Positions 1-9,074 of a stretch of 64,000 nucleotides of DNA are shown piece by piece. Within the stretch, counting starts at the first letter, position 1. The number at the start of each line of letters is the position of its first letter. Made by a program: the position numbers and the translations under genes. A model generated the notes under the pieces. The model was not told the origin of the DNA. It worked only from the letters and a program-made list of their open reading frames with translations, and made no database searches. Origin of the DNA: Nakamurella leprariae (GTDB lineage Bacteria > Actinomycetota > Actinomycetes > Mycobacteriales > Nakamurellaceae); the NCBI RefSeq assembly GCF_016918035.1, contig NZ_JAERWK010000017.1, forward strand, positions 1-64,000, read 5' to 3'.

Positions 1-72
1 CCCGTCGGCGACACCGCCGACACCAACCAGGAGGTGACCACGACCAACGACATCCCGGCGCTCAGCGCCTGA
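1..72 (+). CDS. C-terminal end of an unrecognised protein (partial)
   Basis: Frame 1 is open from the window edge to a TGA at 70-72 and gives 23 residues ending in NDIPALSA. Every codon ends in G or C, as in the real genes here, which argues for coding. An overlapping minus-strand frame is also open and GC3-rich, so strand is not certain. No family can be named from so short a tail. The next plus-strand gene (DUF427) lies over 400 bases downstream, so this is not obviously an operon. Confidence 0.35.
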   Translation, partial: PVGDTADTNQEVTTTNDIPALSA

Positions 73-99
73 CCCAGACCGAAGATCACGCGGTCGCCG

Positions 100-267
100 T
101 CACACACCACGCCGTCGGGCTTGACCCATGCCCAGGTCGAACGCCGGCCCGTAGTGCGCCTCGTGGATGTCGGCGAACGGCGGCAGCCGGAACGGCAGCG
201 GCGACGGCTCGAGCAGCGGGTTGGCGTCCGGATGGACTCCCGGGGTGGTGGCCGGGTCAGCGGGCAC
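100..267 (-). pseudogene. N-terminal remnant of an M3-family oligopeptidase/dipeptidyl carboxypeptidase
   Basis: Read from a GTG at 267, the minus strand gives 55 residues including NPLLEPSPLPFRLPPFADIH and then EAHYGPAFDLGMGQ. This is the characteristic start of M3 metallopeptidases such as Dcp and oligopeptidase A (NPLL-x-PS-x-LP-x(3)-PxF..I..EHY-x-PAF-x-xGM). The match stops at about base 121, the frame then runs into ARRRGV and a stop, and nothing resembling the remaining ~600 residues, including the HExxH zinc site, follows. It is therefore a 5' fragment left by deletion or rearrangement. The proposed family is inferred from this motif only. Confidence 0.6.
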
Positions 268-276
268 AGGGTCTCC

Positions 277-342
<66 letters not shown>

Positions 343-498
343 GGTCCGGTCCGGCCCCGACGCGGACGGCGGTCACCGGTCTCGCCGACCGTACGCGGTG
401 GGTCCGACGACCGGCGGGGGAACACCGACGGGCCGGACGTGGTTCGCACCCAGCGAGGCGCCTGACGTCCGTCGGCCCACGAGCGCAGGGGAGCGGCC

Positions 499-858
499 AT
501 GAAGATCCCGGGACCGAGCCACCCGATCACCATCGATCCGACCGTCGGAAGGGTGACGGTGCGCAGCGGCGACGACGTGATCGCCGAGACCGGCCGGGCG
601 CTGACGCTGCAGGAGAGCGACTACCCGCCGGTGCTGTACGTGCCGCTCGAGGACGTGCGACCGGACCGGCTGCGACCCTCGAGCTCGACCTCGCACTGCC
701 CGTACAAGGGTGACGCGTCGTACTACGACCTGGTCACCGTCGACGGGGTGGTGAGCGACGCGGTCTGGAGCTACCGGGAGCCCTACCCGGCCGTGGCCGA
801 GATCGCCGGGCGGGTGGCCTTCTACCCGGAGCACGTCACCATCGCCGTCGGCGACTGA
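499..858 (+). CDS. DUF427 family protein
   Basis: A 119-residue protein with the DUF427 hallmarks: ESDYPPVLYVPLEDV (about residues 38-52), STSHCPYKGDASYY (about 66-79) and the C-terminal AVWSYREPYPAVAEIAGRVAFYPEHV stretch, here quoted only in part as WSYREPYPAV and VAFYPEHV. Members are small stand-alone beta-rich cytoplasmic proteins, common in actinobacteria and of unknown biochemical role. Length matches the family. The ATG at 499 is preceded by a GGGAG ribosome site. It is monocistronic and converges on the CoA-transferase operon, with a shared hairpin terminator between. Family assignment is firm; function is not known. Confidence 0.85.
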   Translation: MKIPGPSHPITIDPTVGRVTVRSGDDVIAETGRALTLQESDYPPVLYVPLEDVRPDRLRPSSSTSHCPYKGDASYYDLVTVDGVVSDAVWSYREPYPAVAEIAGRVAFYPEHVTIAVGD

Positions 859-898
859 GCGCACGACCGGCGGCGGACCACCGGCGGCGGAGCACGGA

Positions 899-941
899 CG
901 ACGACGGCAGGACCCGGAGCGGCCGGATCCTGCCGTCGTCG
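899..941. terminator. Bidirectional hairpin between DUF427 and CoA-transferase genes
   Basis: A perfect 14-bp stem (899-912 with 928-941) encloses a 15-nt loop, between two convergent genes that end at 858 and 955. There is no T-run, as is usual in high-GC actinobacteria. Its position between converging stops supports a bidirectional terminator. Confidence 0.7.
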
Positions 942-954
942 GACGGAACGGACG

Positions 955-1632
955 TCAGGCGTCGGCCTGGGCCGGCGGCACCTGCATCTCGGTGGGTTCG
1001 CTCGGCACGGCGAGCGGGGCACCGGTGGCGGCCACGACCTCGTCGGCGGTGACGCCCGGCGCCACCTCACGCAACACCAGCCCGTCCGGGGTGACGTCGA
1101 TGACGGCCAGGTCGGTGATGATCCTGCCGACCACGCCTCGCCCCGTGTAGGGCAGCGTGCACTCCTCGAGGATCTTCGGGGAGCCGTCGCGGGTGGTGTG
1201 CTCCATGGCCACGATGACCCGCTTGGCCCCGTTGACCAGGTCCATCGCGCCGCCCATGCCCTTGACCATCTTGCCCGGGATCATCCAGTTGGACAGGTCG
1301 CCCTTGGCCGAGACCTGCATGGCGCCCAGGATCGCGGCGTCGATGTGGCCGCCGCGGATCATCCCGAAGGACGTGGCCGAGTCGAAGGTCGCGGCGCCGG
1401 TCTGCATCGTCACGGACTCCTTGCCGGCGTTGACCAGGTCGGGGTCCTCCTCGCCCTCGTACGGGTAGGGGCCGAGGCCGAGGATGCCGTTCTCGGACTG
1501 CAGGGTGACCTGCACCCCCTCGGGCAGGAAGTTCGGCACCAGCACCGGTACGCCGATGCCCAGGTTGACGAACTCGCCGTCCTCGAGTTCCATCGCCGCG
1601 CGGGCAGCGACCTGTTCGCGGGTGAGCGCCAT
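955..1632 (-). CDS. scoB: 3-oxoacid CoA-transferase subunit B
   Basis: This 225-residue protein is the beta subunit of a family I CoA-transferase. The SENG motif at residues 46-49 supplies the glutamate (E47) that forms the covalent CoA thioester intermediate, preceded by NLGIGVP and followed by the [14 protein letters not shown] and GMGGAMDLV blocks. The length matches ScoB/PcaJ (about 210-220). It follows subunit A on the same strand by 31 bases. The enzyme moves CoA from succinyl-CoA to a 3-oxo acid such as acetoacetate or 3-oxoadipate. Substrate cannot be decided from sequence; the nearby catabolic genes suggest activation of a degradation intermediate. Confidence 0.85.
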   Translation of the reverse strand: MALTREQVAARAAMELEDGEFVNLGIGVPVLVPNFLPEGVQVTLQSENGILGLGPYPYEGEEDPDLVNAGKESVTMQTGAATFDSATSFGMIRGGHIDAAILGAMQVSAKGDLSNWMIPGKMVKGMGGAMDLVNGAKRVIVAMEHTTRDGSPKILEECTLPYTGRGVVGRIITDLAVIDVTPDGLVLREVAPGVTADEVVAATGAPLAVPSEPTEMQVPPAQADA

Positions 1633-1663
1633 CAGCTTCCGACCTCCTGGGGTGTTCCGGTGA

Positions 1664-2482
1664 TCACTCGGTGGTCCCGTCGGCGCCGGCCGCGCTGGTC
1701 GGCACCGCGCCGACGTCCACGGCCGGACGCGGCCGGACCATGCGACGTTCGAGGCGCTTGAGCGCGATCTGCTCCGGGGTCAGCGCGACGACGCGCTGCA
1801 CGAAGATGCCGGCCAGGTGGATCTGGGCCGGCGGGATCGCCCCGACCTCGACGATCTCCTCCGCCTCGACGATGGTGGTCCTCCCGGCCATCGCACACAG
1901 CGGATTGAAGTTCTGGGTGGTCAGGTCGAAGACACAGTTGCCGAGGCGGTCGGCCCTGGACGCCCGGACGAGCGCGAAGTCGGCGGTGATCGCCTCCTCC
2001 AGCACGTACTGCCGGCCGTTGAACTCACGCACCTCCTTGGGCGGCGAGGCCACCGCGACCGAACCGTCCGGGGCGTAGCGCCACGGCAGGCCGCCGTCCG
2101 AGACCTGGGTGCCGACGCCGGTCGGGGTGAAGAACGCGGCCAGGCCCACACCACCGGCCCGGAGCCGCTCGGCCAGCGTGCCCTGCGGTGTCAGCTCGAC
2201 CTCGAGCTCACCGGAGAGGAACTGGCGCTCGAACTCCTTGTTGTCCCCGACGTACGAGCTGGTCATCCGGGAGATCCGGTGCGCCCCCAGCAGGATGCCG
2301 AGCCCGAAGTCGTCCACGCCGCAGTTGTTCGACGCGACGCGCAGGTCGCGGGCCCCGTTGTCCAGCACCGCCTGGATGAGCGCGCTGGGGATGCCGCAGA
2401 GTCCGAACCCACCCACCGCGAGGGACGCCCCATCGGTGATGTCCGCGACTGCGTCGTTGACGTCGGGTACCAGCTTGTCCAT
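1664..2482 (-). CDS. scoA: 3-oxoacid CoA-transferase subunit A
   Basis: The 272-residue alpha subunit begins [15 protein letters not shown] and carries the CoA-binding GGFGLCGIP loop (about residues 18-26), the SNNCG motif and the [14 protein letters not shown] block expected of ScoA/PcaI. The ATG at 2482 has a GAGAGGGAAC ribosome site; upstream reading-frame extension runs through the MFS gene in the wrong frame and is not coding. It is the first gene of the pair and would form an alpha2beta2 complex with the 955-1632 product. It carries about 25 extra C-terminal residues rich in Ala/Pro/Gly compared with short PcaI proteins. Confidence 0.85.
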   Translation of the reverse strand: MDKLVPDVNDAVADITDGASLAVGGFGLCGIPSALIQAVLDNGARDLRVASNNCGVDDFGLGILLGAHRISRMTSSYVGDNKEFERQFLSGELEVELTPQGTLAERLRAGGVGLAAFFTPTGVGTQVSDGGLPWRYAPDGSVAVASPPKEVREFNGRQYVLEEAITADFALVRASRADRLGNCVFDLTTQNFNPLCAMAGRTTIVEAEEIVEVGAIPPAQIHLAGIFVQRVVALTPEQIALKRLERRMVRPRPAVDVGAVPTSAAGADGTTE

Positions 2483-2583
2483 CGGGGTTCCCTCTCCTGA
2501 GATCGGCTGCGGACACTCGACCGGAGCGGGACGTCTCCGGAGCCGAGCGGGTCGGCGGCAGGGCACCGCCATCCGGAACGGCG

Positions 2584-4089
2584 TCAGGGGGCGGTTGCGA
2601 CGTCCGATCCGGTGGCGACCACGGTGTCCCTGTCCCGCCCCCGGGGGCGCTTCGGGATGATCCAGGCCACGAACACCGCACCGACCATAGCGACCGTGCA
2701 GAAGGTGAAGGAAATGGTGTAGCCGGTCGCGTCCGGGAACCCGCCCGGCGGCGTGTGCACGGCCAGCAGCGCGACGACCGCCTGGCCACCGATGGTGCCG
2801 CCCACCGTGCGGGTCACCGTGTTGACGCCGGTGGCCTGGCCGGTGCGGTTCTGCGGCACGCTGGACATGACCAGGTTGGCCATCGCGGCGAAGGCCAGGG
2901 CCATGCCGACGCCCGAGAGTCCCGACCAGAGCAGCAGTTCCCAGGGTTTCGCGCGGGCCAGGGTGAGGCCCAGGAACGACACGGTGACGATGGAGCAGCC
3001 GACCAGCAGGCTCCGGCGGGCGCCGAGGAGCCGGTCGAAGACGCCGGAGAGTTGACCGAGCGCGACCAGGGCCACGGTCTGCGGTACCAGGTACAGGCCC
3101 GCGGTGGCCAGGCTGACGCCGTAGCCGTCCGCGCCGGTGCCGGGCTGCTGCACGAAGCGCGGCAGTAGCAGGAACGAGGCGTACATGCCCAGGCCGAGCA
3201 TGAACGCCGCGACGTTGGTGGTCCACAACGCCCGCCGGCTCAGCAGCCGGACGTCCACCAGCGGAGCGGACGACCGCAGGTCTGACAGGACCCAGCCGCC
3301 CAGCAGCAGCACCGCCGCGACGAGCAGGCCGATGCTGCCCGCGGACAGCGGGCCCCAGCTGTTGACCAGGCTGATCAGCAGCAGCAGTGACACCAGCCCG
3401 CCGGCGAGCAGGGCGGCCGACACGAAGTTGACCCGGCCCGGCTGCAGCACGGGGGAGCGCGGGATGATCCAGACCATCGCCGCAGTGACGAGGAACATGA
3501 CGACCAGCGGGATCCAGAACAGCCACGGCGTGCCCAGACCGTCACTGATCGGGCCGGCCAGCACCAGCCCGGCACCGCCGCCGATGCCGAACAGCGACGA
3601 CATGAGCCCGACCGCGTGCGGGCGGCGATCCGGCGGGAACTCGTCGCGGATGATGCCGAAGGCGACCGGGAAGATGCCGGCGCCGCAGCCCTGCAGGACC
3701 CGGGCGACGATCATCGGCAGGAACGCGGTGGTCGACAGGGCCGCCACCACGGTGCCGATGATGAGCAGGCCCATCACCACGAAGAGCACGCGGTCCTTGC
3801 CGAACATGTCGCCGAGCCGGCCGAGGATCGGCGTGGCCACGGCACCGGCGAGCAGGTTGGCCGTCAGCAACCAGCTGGCCGCCTCGGCCGAGACCCCGAG
3901 CGAGTCCTGGAAGACCGGGAGCGCCGGGACCACCATCGACTGCAGGAGGGCGAAGCAGGTACCCCCGAGGATGAGGACGGTCAGGATGGCGGCGTGGGGA
4001 GCACGCCGACGGGTCCCGCCCGGCTGGTGTGCCGAACGGGACCCGTGTGCGGTGTGGCCCTCCGCGAGGGAGGGCCGGGAACTCTGCAT
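2584..4089 (-). CDS. MFS drug/metabolite transporter, DHA2-like 14-helix type
   Basis: A 501-residue membrane protein with about 14 hydrophobic helices. Motif A appears as [13 protein letters not shown] after the second helix and motif C-like glycine/proline residues sit in helix 5 ([12 protein letters not shown] precedes [20 protein letters not shown]). This pattern is of the EmrB/QacA proton-antiport group. The ATG at 4089 overlaps the stop of the upstream SDR gene (TGATG), so translation is coupled and the longer frame upstream is rejected. Pairing with an SDR and a CoA-transferase suggests it moves a catabolic substrate or exports a toxic intermediate; that role is inferred. Confidence 0.85.
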   Translation of the reverse strand: MQSSRPSLAEGHTAHGSRSAHQPGGTRRRAPHAAILTVLILGGTCFALLQSMVVPALPVFQDSLGVSAEAASWLLTANLLAGAVATPILGRLGDMFGKDRVLFVVMGLLIIGTVVAALSTTAFLPMIVARVLQGCGAGIFPVAFGIIRDEFPPDRRPHAVGLMSSLFGIGGGAGLVLAGPISDGLGTPWLFWIPLVVMFLVTAAMVWIIPRSPVLQPGRVNFVSAALLAGGLVSLLLLISLVNSWGPLSAGSIGLLVAAVLLLGGWVLSDLRSSAPLVDVRLLSRRALWTTNVAAFMLGLGMYASFLLLPRFVQQPGTGADGYGVSLATAGLYLVPQTVALVALGQLSGVFDRLLGARRSLLVGCSIVTVSFLGLTLARAKPWELLLWSGLSGVGMALAFAAMANLVMSSVPQNRTGQATGVNTVTRTVGGTIGGQAVVALLAVHTPPGGFPDATGYTISFTFCTVAMVGAVFVAWIIPKRPRGRDRDTVVATGSDVATAP

Positions 4090-4880
4090 CAGCCGGTGAA
4101 CTGCCCGCCGGCCGGGTGCAGCATCTGACCGGTCATGAACGACGACGCCTTCTCGTCGGCCAGGAACAGACACGCCTGGGCCTGCTCCTCCGGGGTGCCG
4201 TTGCGGCCCATCGGAGTGATGCTCATGGCGACCTGGCCGGCCGGGCTGTCCTCGTCCACGTCCCACATCGGGGTCCGGGTGTAGCCCGGGCCCACCGCGT
4301 TGACCCGGATGCCGCGGGTGGCCAGCTCGACCGCCAGCACCTTGCTGAGCATGTGCACGCCGGCCTTGGACACGCAGTACGGCGCCGCGCCGGCCAGCGG
4401 GATCTTGCCCGCGGTCGAGGCGATGTTGATGATCGAGCCGCCGGTGCCCTGCTTGAGCATCTGCCGGATGGCGGCCTGGTCGGTGAGCATCACGCCGGTG
4501 ACGTTGATGTCGATGACCCGGGTGAACTTCTCCACGTCCAGGTTCTCGACCAGGTTCGAGGCCGGGTCCTCGCTGCGGTTCACCGAGGCCACACCCGCGG
4601 AGGCGACGACGACGTCCAGGTGACCGAAGGTCTCGACGGCCAGATCGACCGCGGCCTGGTTGTCCTCGGCCTTGGTGGTGTCGGTCTTGATGGCGACGGC
4701 CTTGCGGCCCTCTGCCTCGACCAGGGAGATGGTCTTGCTGCCGTCGGACAGATCGGCGACGACGATGTCGGCGCCCTCCTTGGCGAACAGCACGGCGCAG
4801 GCCTGGCCGATGCCGCTGGCGCCGCCCGTGATCAGGGCGACCTTGCCGGCGAGGCGGCCGGTCGTGGTCGGGGCAGTCAT
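4089..4880 (-). CDS. SDR-family oxidoreductase
   Basis: A 263-residue classical short-chain dehydrogenase. The NAD(P) loop TGGASGIG lies at residues 18-25, the acidic residue of VVADLSD suggests NAD preference, and the catalytic set is Ser in NIAS plus YCVSK. The C-terminal FMTGQMLHPAGGQ replaces the more common ITVDGG. A GGAGGGA ribosome site precedes the ATG at 4880. It is the first gene of a two-gene unit with the MFS transporter. Likely oxidises a secondary alcohol or reduces a ketone in the surrounding catabolic pathway; substrate unknown. Confidence 0.85.
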   Translation of the reverse strand: MTAPTTTGRLAGKVALITGGASGIGQACAVLFAKEGADIVVADLSDGSKTISLVEAEGRKAVAIKTDTTKAEDNQAAVDLAVETFGHLDVVVASAGVASVNRSEDPASNLVENLDVEKFTRVIDINVTGVMLTDQAAIRQMLKQGTGGSIINIASTAGKIPLAGAAPYCVSKAGVHMLSKVLAVELATRGIRVNAVGPGYTRTPMWDVDEDSPAGQVAMSITPMGRNGTPEEQAQACLFLADEKASSFMTGQMLHPAGGQFTG

Positions 4881-4922
4881 ACGGTGTTCCCTCCGTTGGG
4901 TTCGGGTTCGTGCCCTTGCAGG

Positions 4923-4959
4923 CGACGGGCCGACCGCGCAGTGGGCGGTCGGCCCGTCG
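4923..4959 (-). terminator. Hairpin terminator of the ribose-type ABC operon
   Basis: A perfect 15-bp stem (4923-4937 with 4945-4959) with a 7-nt loop lies 12 bases beyond the permease stop and upstream of the SDR start. No T-run follows. It would separate the ABC operon from the SDR-MFS unit. Confidence 0.7.
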
Positions 4960-4971
4960 ACGAGGCGCCGG

Positions 4972-6033
4972 TCAGACCGGCTCTCGAGTGTTGGAGACGG
5001 ATTCGTCCTTCTTGGCGACGACGCCCATCTCGCCCTCATCCTCCCGTTTCGGATCCTCGACCAGACCGGCGGGGGCCCGGGTCTTGATGCGACCGGACCA
5101 GACCGAGATGCCGACGGCGATGATCAGCGCCACGCCGTTGAACATGCTGGAGACCCACGGCTGGGCACCCAGGAAGGTCAGGCCGGAGACGGTGAATGCG
5201 AGGAAGTAGACGGCGATCAGCGTACCCACCACGTTGAAGCGACCCGGTGCGATGGTGGTCGCACCGAGCAGCGCGGCGGCCAGGGCCGGCAGCAGGTAGG
5301 ACGGACCCACCGACGGGTTCGCCGAACCGGACACCGCCAACAGCAGCACGCCACCGACACCGGCCAGCGCACCACCCATGACGAAGCTCTGGATGGTGAG
5401 CCGATCGGCCGGGAGACCGACGATCTCGGCCGCCCTGGGGTTGGCGCCCACGCCCTGCAGGGCGCGACCCCACGGGGTGTGCTGCAGCAGGTACCAGGAG
5501 ACCAGCGACACGGCGGCGAGGAAGTAGAGCGGGCACGGGATCCCGAACCACTCGCCGGTGCCGAGGTCCGTCAGCGCGGGGCTGATCCGCTCGATGATCG
5601 AGTTGCCGCCGGTGTACCAGGTGACCAGCGCCGCGATGATGCTGGTCATACCCAGGGTGGTGACGATCGAGCTGACCTTCAGCTTGGTGGTGGCCAGGCC
5701 GTTGATCAGGCCGATGAGGCAGCCGGCGAGCAGCGCGACGATGATGGCCAGCCACAGCGGCAGGCCGAAGTCGGACATCGCGGCGGCACACACGATCGAG
5801 GTCATGCCCATCAACGGCCCGAGCGACAGGTCGAACTGTCCGCCGACCAGCGGGAAGATGCTGGCCATCGCGATGATGCCGGTGAGCGACTCGTTGGAGA
5901 GCACCGACTTGATGTTGGCCACCGAGGAGAACTGCGGAGTGGCCGGGCTGAGGGTGAAGAACACGAGAACAATGACGAGCAGCAGCGCCAGGCCGTACTT
6001 CTCGACCAGCGACATCGTGCTGATCCGCTTCAT
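4972..6033 (-). CDS. ABC transporter permease, ribose/BPL family (RbsC-like)
   Basis: A 353-residue inner-membrane permease with about ten hydrophobic helices and the RbsC-family signatures GGQFDLSLGPLMG and ANPRAAEIVGLP (the latter the cytoplasmic EAA-like loop GxNxxAAxxxGI). A hydrophilic C-terminal tail of about 35 residues, rich in Lys, Asp and Glu, extends beyond the last helix and is longer than usual. Its start at 6033 overlaps the ATPase stop by four bases. It is the third and last gene of a binding protein-ATPase-permease operon that imports a sugar-like or polyol ligand. Confidence 0.88.
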   Translation of the reverse strand: MKRISTMSLVEKYGLALLLVIVLVFFTLSPATPQFSSVANIKSVLSNESLTGIIAMASIFPLVGGQFDLSLGPLMGMTSIVCAAAMSDFGLPLWLAIIVALLAGCLIGLINGLATTKLKVSSIVTTLGMTSIIAALVTWYTGGNSIIERISPALTDLGTGEWFGIPCPLYFLAAVSLVSWYLLQHTPWGRALQGVGANPRAAEIVGLPADRLTIQSFVMGGALAGVGGVLLLAVSGSANPSVGPSYLLPALAAALLGATTIAPGRFNVVGTLIAVYFLAFTVSGLTFLGAQPWVSSMFNGVALIIAVGISVWSGRIKTRAPAGLVEDPKREDEGEMGVVAKKDESVSNTREPV

Positions 6034-7634
6034 GCGGCCACCTCCTTCGTTCCGATGGTGACTTCCAGGATTTCGTGGGCCTCGAGCGGCTGCCGCATCT
6101 CGGTGACGATGCGGCCCTTGGACAGCACGGCGACGCGGCCGCAGATGCGGGCCAGTTCCTCGAACTCGGAGCTGACCACGACCACGGCGCAGCCCTGGTC
6201 GGCAGCCAGCGCGATCAGCTTGTAGATCTCATCGCGGGCACCGACGTCGACACCTTGGGTGGGCTCGTCCAGCAGGAGCAGCTTGGGGTTCTGCCGCAGC
6301 CACCGGGCCACGATGACCTTCTGCTGGTTCCCGCCGGACAGGCTCTCGATGTACGCCGAAGTGCTGGCCGTCCGGATGCCGAACCGCTTGACGTCGTCGC
6401 GGGCGTCGGCGCGCTCCTTGCGGTCTCGCAGCCAGCCGCCCTTGAAGTACTTGTGCTCGTGGCCGGCCACCATGTTCTCCAGCACGCTGGAGGCGGGGAA
6501 GACGGCCTCGGCACCCCGGTCCTCCGGGACGAAGGCCATGCCGGTGCGGGTCGACTCGGCCGGCTTGTGACCGGCGAGCTGCTTGCCCTGGTAGGTGATG
6601 GTCCCGCTGGTGGGTGGGAACAGCCCGTAGATCATCTGCAGCAGCTCGGTACGACCGGAGCCGAGGAGGCCGGCGATGCCGACCACCTCGCCTGCCCGCA
6701 CCGTGAGATCGATGCCCTGCAGTGGGCCGCCGACCAGGTTCTTCACGTCCAGGGTGATCTCGCCGTCCGAGGGACCCTCGGTGACGCTGGCCGCGGACTC
6801 GAGTCGGCGACCCAGGATCAGTTCGACGAGCGCACCCTCGGTGAGGTTCTCGCCGCTGATGGTGTTGATGTACTCGCCGTCTCGGAAGGCGGTGACCCGG
6901 TCGGCCACCTGCTTCACCTCGTCGAGCCGGTGGGTGACGATCAAGATGGCGTGACCCTGCGCGGCCAGCCGCCGGATGGACTCCAGCAGCAGATGCACCT
7001 CGGTGGCCGGCAGCGCCGCGGTCGGCTCGTCCAGGACGAGCACGCCGCCCTCCTGGTCGTCCAGGTCCTGCAGGGCCCGGGCGATGGCCAGCATCGCCCG
7101 CTGCGGCACCGACAGGGTGGCCGCCAGCTGCTTGGGGTCACCCTTGATGTCGAAGCGATCCAGCACCTGCTGCGCCTTGCGGTGGTTGGCCTTCCAGTCG
7201 ATGCGGCCGGCCGAGCGGATGAAACCGGTTCCGAGGAACAGGTTCTCGGTGAGCGACATGGTCGGGAAGATGCCCGGATCCTGGTGTACGAAGCGCAGGC
7301 CGGCGGCCCGCGCTCCCTCCGGGGTCTGGGCGGTCAGGTCGATCTCCTGGCCGCGGATGACCGCGGTGCCGGAGTCGGCCTGGTGCACGCCGGCCAGGCA
7401 CTTGATGAGGGTGGACTTCCCGCATCCGTTGCCGCCGATCAGCGCGTGCACCTCGCCCGCGTCGATCTGCAGCTTCACACCCTTGAGCGCCTTGGTGGCG
7501 CCGAAGGTCTTCACCACGCCCTGCGCGTCCAGGGCCGACCGCCGCGTGCTCGCGGCGGTCGGCACCTCGGACGCGCTCAGGAGCGAGTCATCGACGGCCG
7601 GAGCCGCCGGGTCGTGCTCGGCCGGGTGACTCAC
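6030..7634 (-). CDS. ABC transporter ATPase with two nucleotide-binding domains (RbsA-like)
   Basis: At 534 residues this is a duplicated ATPase of the carbohydrate type. Domain 1 has Walker A GGNGCGKST and Walker B VLVLDEPTA; domain 2 has the degenerate A-loop GLLGSGRTEL, the signature SGGNQQKV and Walker B LLLLDEPTQGVDVG. Such asymmetry is normal for RbsA/MglA proteins. Domain 1 has LSVPQRAMLAIARAL in place of a clean LSGGQ. Translation starts at GTG 7634, overlapping the binding-protein stop (GTGA). It energises uptake with the 4972-6033 permease. Confidence 0.9.
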   Translation of the reverse strand: MSHPAEHDPAAPAVDDSLLSASEVPTAASTRRSALDAQGVVKTFGATKALKGVKLQIDAGEVHALIGGNGCGKSTLIKCLAGVHQADSGTAVIRGQEIDLTAQTPEGARAAGLRFVHQDPGIFPTMSLTENLFLGTGFIRSAGRIDWKANHRKAQQVLDRFDIKGDPKQLAATLSVPQRAMLAIARALQDLDDQEGGVLVLDEPTAALPATEVHLLLESIRRLAAQGHAILIVTHRLDEVKQVADRVTAFRDGEYINTISGENLTEGALVELILGRRLESAASVTEGPSDGEITLDVKNLVGGPLQGIDLTVRAGEVVGIAGLLGSGRTELLQMIYGLFPPTSGTITYQGKQLAGHKPAESTRTGMAFVPEDRGAEAVFPASSVLENMVAGHEHKYFKGGWLRDRKERADARDDVKRFGIRTASTSAYIESLSGGNQQKVIVARWLRQNPKLLLLDEPTQGVDVGARDEIYKLIALAADQGCAVVVVSSEFEELARICGRVAVLSKGRIVTEMRQPLEAHEILEVTIGTKEVAA

Positions 7635-8848
7635 TGACCCGTCCAGGACTTCGTGTACACCTCGCGGAAGTCGTCGCTGCCCTGGTAGAGCTCACCGGAC
7701 GGCGGCATGTCCTCCGGGTTGGTGTTGTCGATGATCTGCCAGCCCAGGCCCTGGTCCCGCGGCTCCTCGCCCTTGACGTAGGAGTTGATGGAGTCCATGG
7801 CGGCCCAGCCGATCCACTCCTGCGGCCACGCCGTGGTCGCCTGCAGGCCCTTGCTCTCCCGGATCAGGTTGAACTCGTCCGGCAGACCCAGCCCGGCGAT
7901 GACCTGCATCTCCTTGGCCTTGGCGCCCAAGCCCAGGATGGCCTGGTTGTAGCCCGAGGTGACGGTGGAGCCGAACATCGAGGAGTTGATCTCCGGGTTC
8001 TTCAGCACCGCGGACTTCATCAGCTGTGCGATGGCGGCCGGGGTGCCGGAGGTGATGACGTCCCATGGCACGTCGATGACGGTGCAGGTCTTGCACTCCG
8101 CCATCCGCTCCTCGAAGCCCTTCTGGTAGCTGATGAGCACGGCGATCTGCTCGTTCTTCAGCACCATCGGGTGGGCCTTGCCGCCGGTCGCGGAGATGAT
8201 CCACGCGGCGGTGTCCGAACCCCACTGCTCCCAGGCGTCGAGCAGGCTCGCGTACCGGTCGCCGAAGGACAGGTCCGCCGAGAACAAACTCTCGGAGCCG
8301 GGGTTCGTGTCGTCGCAGTCGAAGGCGTAGACCTCGGTGACCGCGATGTTCTTGGCCTTGGCGTCCTTCAGCTGGTTCGTCACGTACGAGCAGTCGATGG
8401 CGACCAGGACGAGGCCGGTGGCTCCGTTGGCGATCGCGTTGCTGATGCCCTTGGTGTAGTTGCCCGGGTCACCCTTGGCGTCGTACAGGGTGACGTCCCA
8501 GCCGAGCACCTTGCCGGCCTCCGCGGCCGCGTTGGCCGGGATGGCCACCGACGGGCCGGCGGCCGAGGACTGGATGATCCACACGTTCTGCTTGGGAGCA
8601 GCCGGGCTCGGGTCGCTCGGCGGCTCGGTCTGCCGACCCTTCCGGGCCACGACCAGCTGTTCGTCGGCCGCCGCCACGGCGGCCTGAGCGTCGGCATCGG
8701 ATCCGCCACCACTTCCGGCACTGCCGCTGCTGTCCCCGCCGTTGGCGGGCGGGCTGCACGCTGCGACCAGGATCCCCAGCGCCGCCACTGCGGCGATGAT
8801 GCCGCTCCGGCGGCGGCCTCGGCCGACCGCCGATCGAACTGACTTCAC
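7631..8848 (-). CDS. Sugar ABC transporter substrate-binding lipoprotein (type 1 periplasmic fold)
   Basis: This 405-residue lipoprotein has a basic N-terminus, a hydrophobic stretch and lipobox LVAAC, then a Gly/Ser linker. The mature part has type 1 periplasmic-binding-protein features (ISNAIANGATGLVLVAID, a DDTNPG block). The start is GTG 8848, preceded by AAAGGAG; the ATG two bases upstream would terminate at once. It opens the ABC operon. It is diverged from RbsB/XylF and contains an unusual CKTCTVIDVPWDV insert with two cysteines. Ligand unknown; location among catabolic genes raises the possibility of a non-sugar ligand. Confidence 0.85.
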   Translation of the reverse strand: MKSVRSAVGRGRRRSGIIAAVAALGILVAACSPPANGGDSSGSAGSGGGSDADAQAAVAAADEQLVVARKGRQTEPPSDPSPAAPKQNVWIIQSSAAGPSVAIPANAAAEAGKVLGWDVTLYDAKGDPGNYTKGISNAIANGATGLVLVAIDCSYVTNQLKDAKAKNIAVTEVYAFDCDDTNPGSESLFSADLSFGDRYASLLDAWEQWGSDTAAWIISATGGKAHPMVLKNEQIAVLISYQKGFEERMAECKTCTVIDVPWDVITSGTPAAIAQLMKSAVLKNPEINSSMFGSTVTSGYNQAILGLGAKAKEMQVIAGLGLPDEFNLIRESKGLQATTAWPQEWIGWAAMDSINSYVKGEEPRDQGLGWQIIDNTNPEDMPPSGELYQGSDDFREVYTKSWTGQ

Positions 8849-8952
8849 ATCGATCTCCTTTGATCGCGCGAATGAACGGTAGTGAGTGTGAGCCTCGACC
8901 CTGCCCAGGTCAATGAACTGAGGCCGCCGATCCATCAGCGCAGCAACGACTC

Positions 8953-8987
8953 CGCCCGCCCGGGCGGGCGTTGCTAACAGGTATTAG
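8953..8987. promoter_or_regulatory. Palindromes in the divergent region upstream of the ABC operon
   Basis: Two elements sit between the divergent ABC operon (start 8848) and the hydrolase (start 9075). A perfect 18-bp palindrome of alternating C and G triplets covers 8953-8970. Five bases on, CTAACAGGTATTAG (8974-8987) is a 14-bp imperfect palindrome with CTAA/TTAG ends, the AT-richest stretch of this gap. Either could be a regulator site; the second looks more like a DNA-binding operator, the first more like a hairpin. No regulator can be assigned. Confidence 0.4.
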
Positions 8988-9074
8988 TCTTCCGGGTGGC
9001 GGGGACAGCGCATCGACTCGTCGGTCGCGGTCTGCCCGTGTCGCCCACCTGATTCATCGTCGAGGAGGTCTCCA

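Noticed and set aside
2483-3526. Long upstream extension of the CoA-transferase alpha frame
   Set aside because: It lies antisense-frame within the MFS gene; the family start is at 2482 with a ribosome site.
4090-4266. Upstream extension of the MFS frame
   Set aside because: It lies within the SDR gene; the conserved N-terminus and the TGATG overlap place the start at 4089.
8953-8970. Perfect C/G palindrome as a terminator
   Set aside because: It lies upstream of both divergent genes, so termination is not expected there; kept as a regulatory candidate only.
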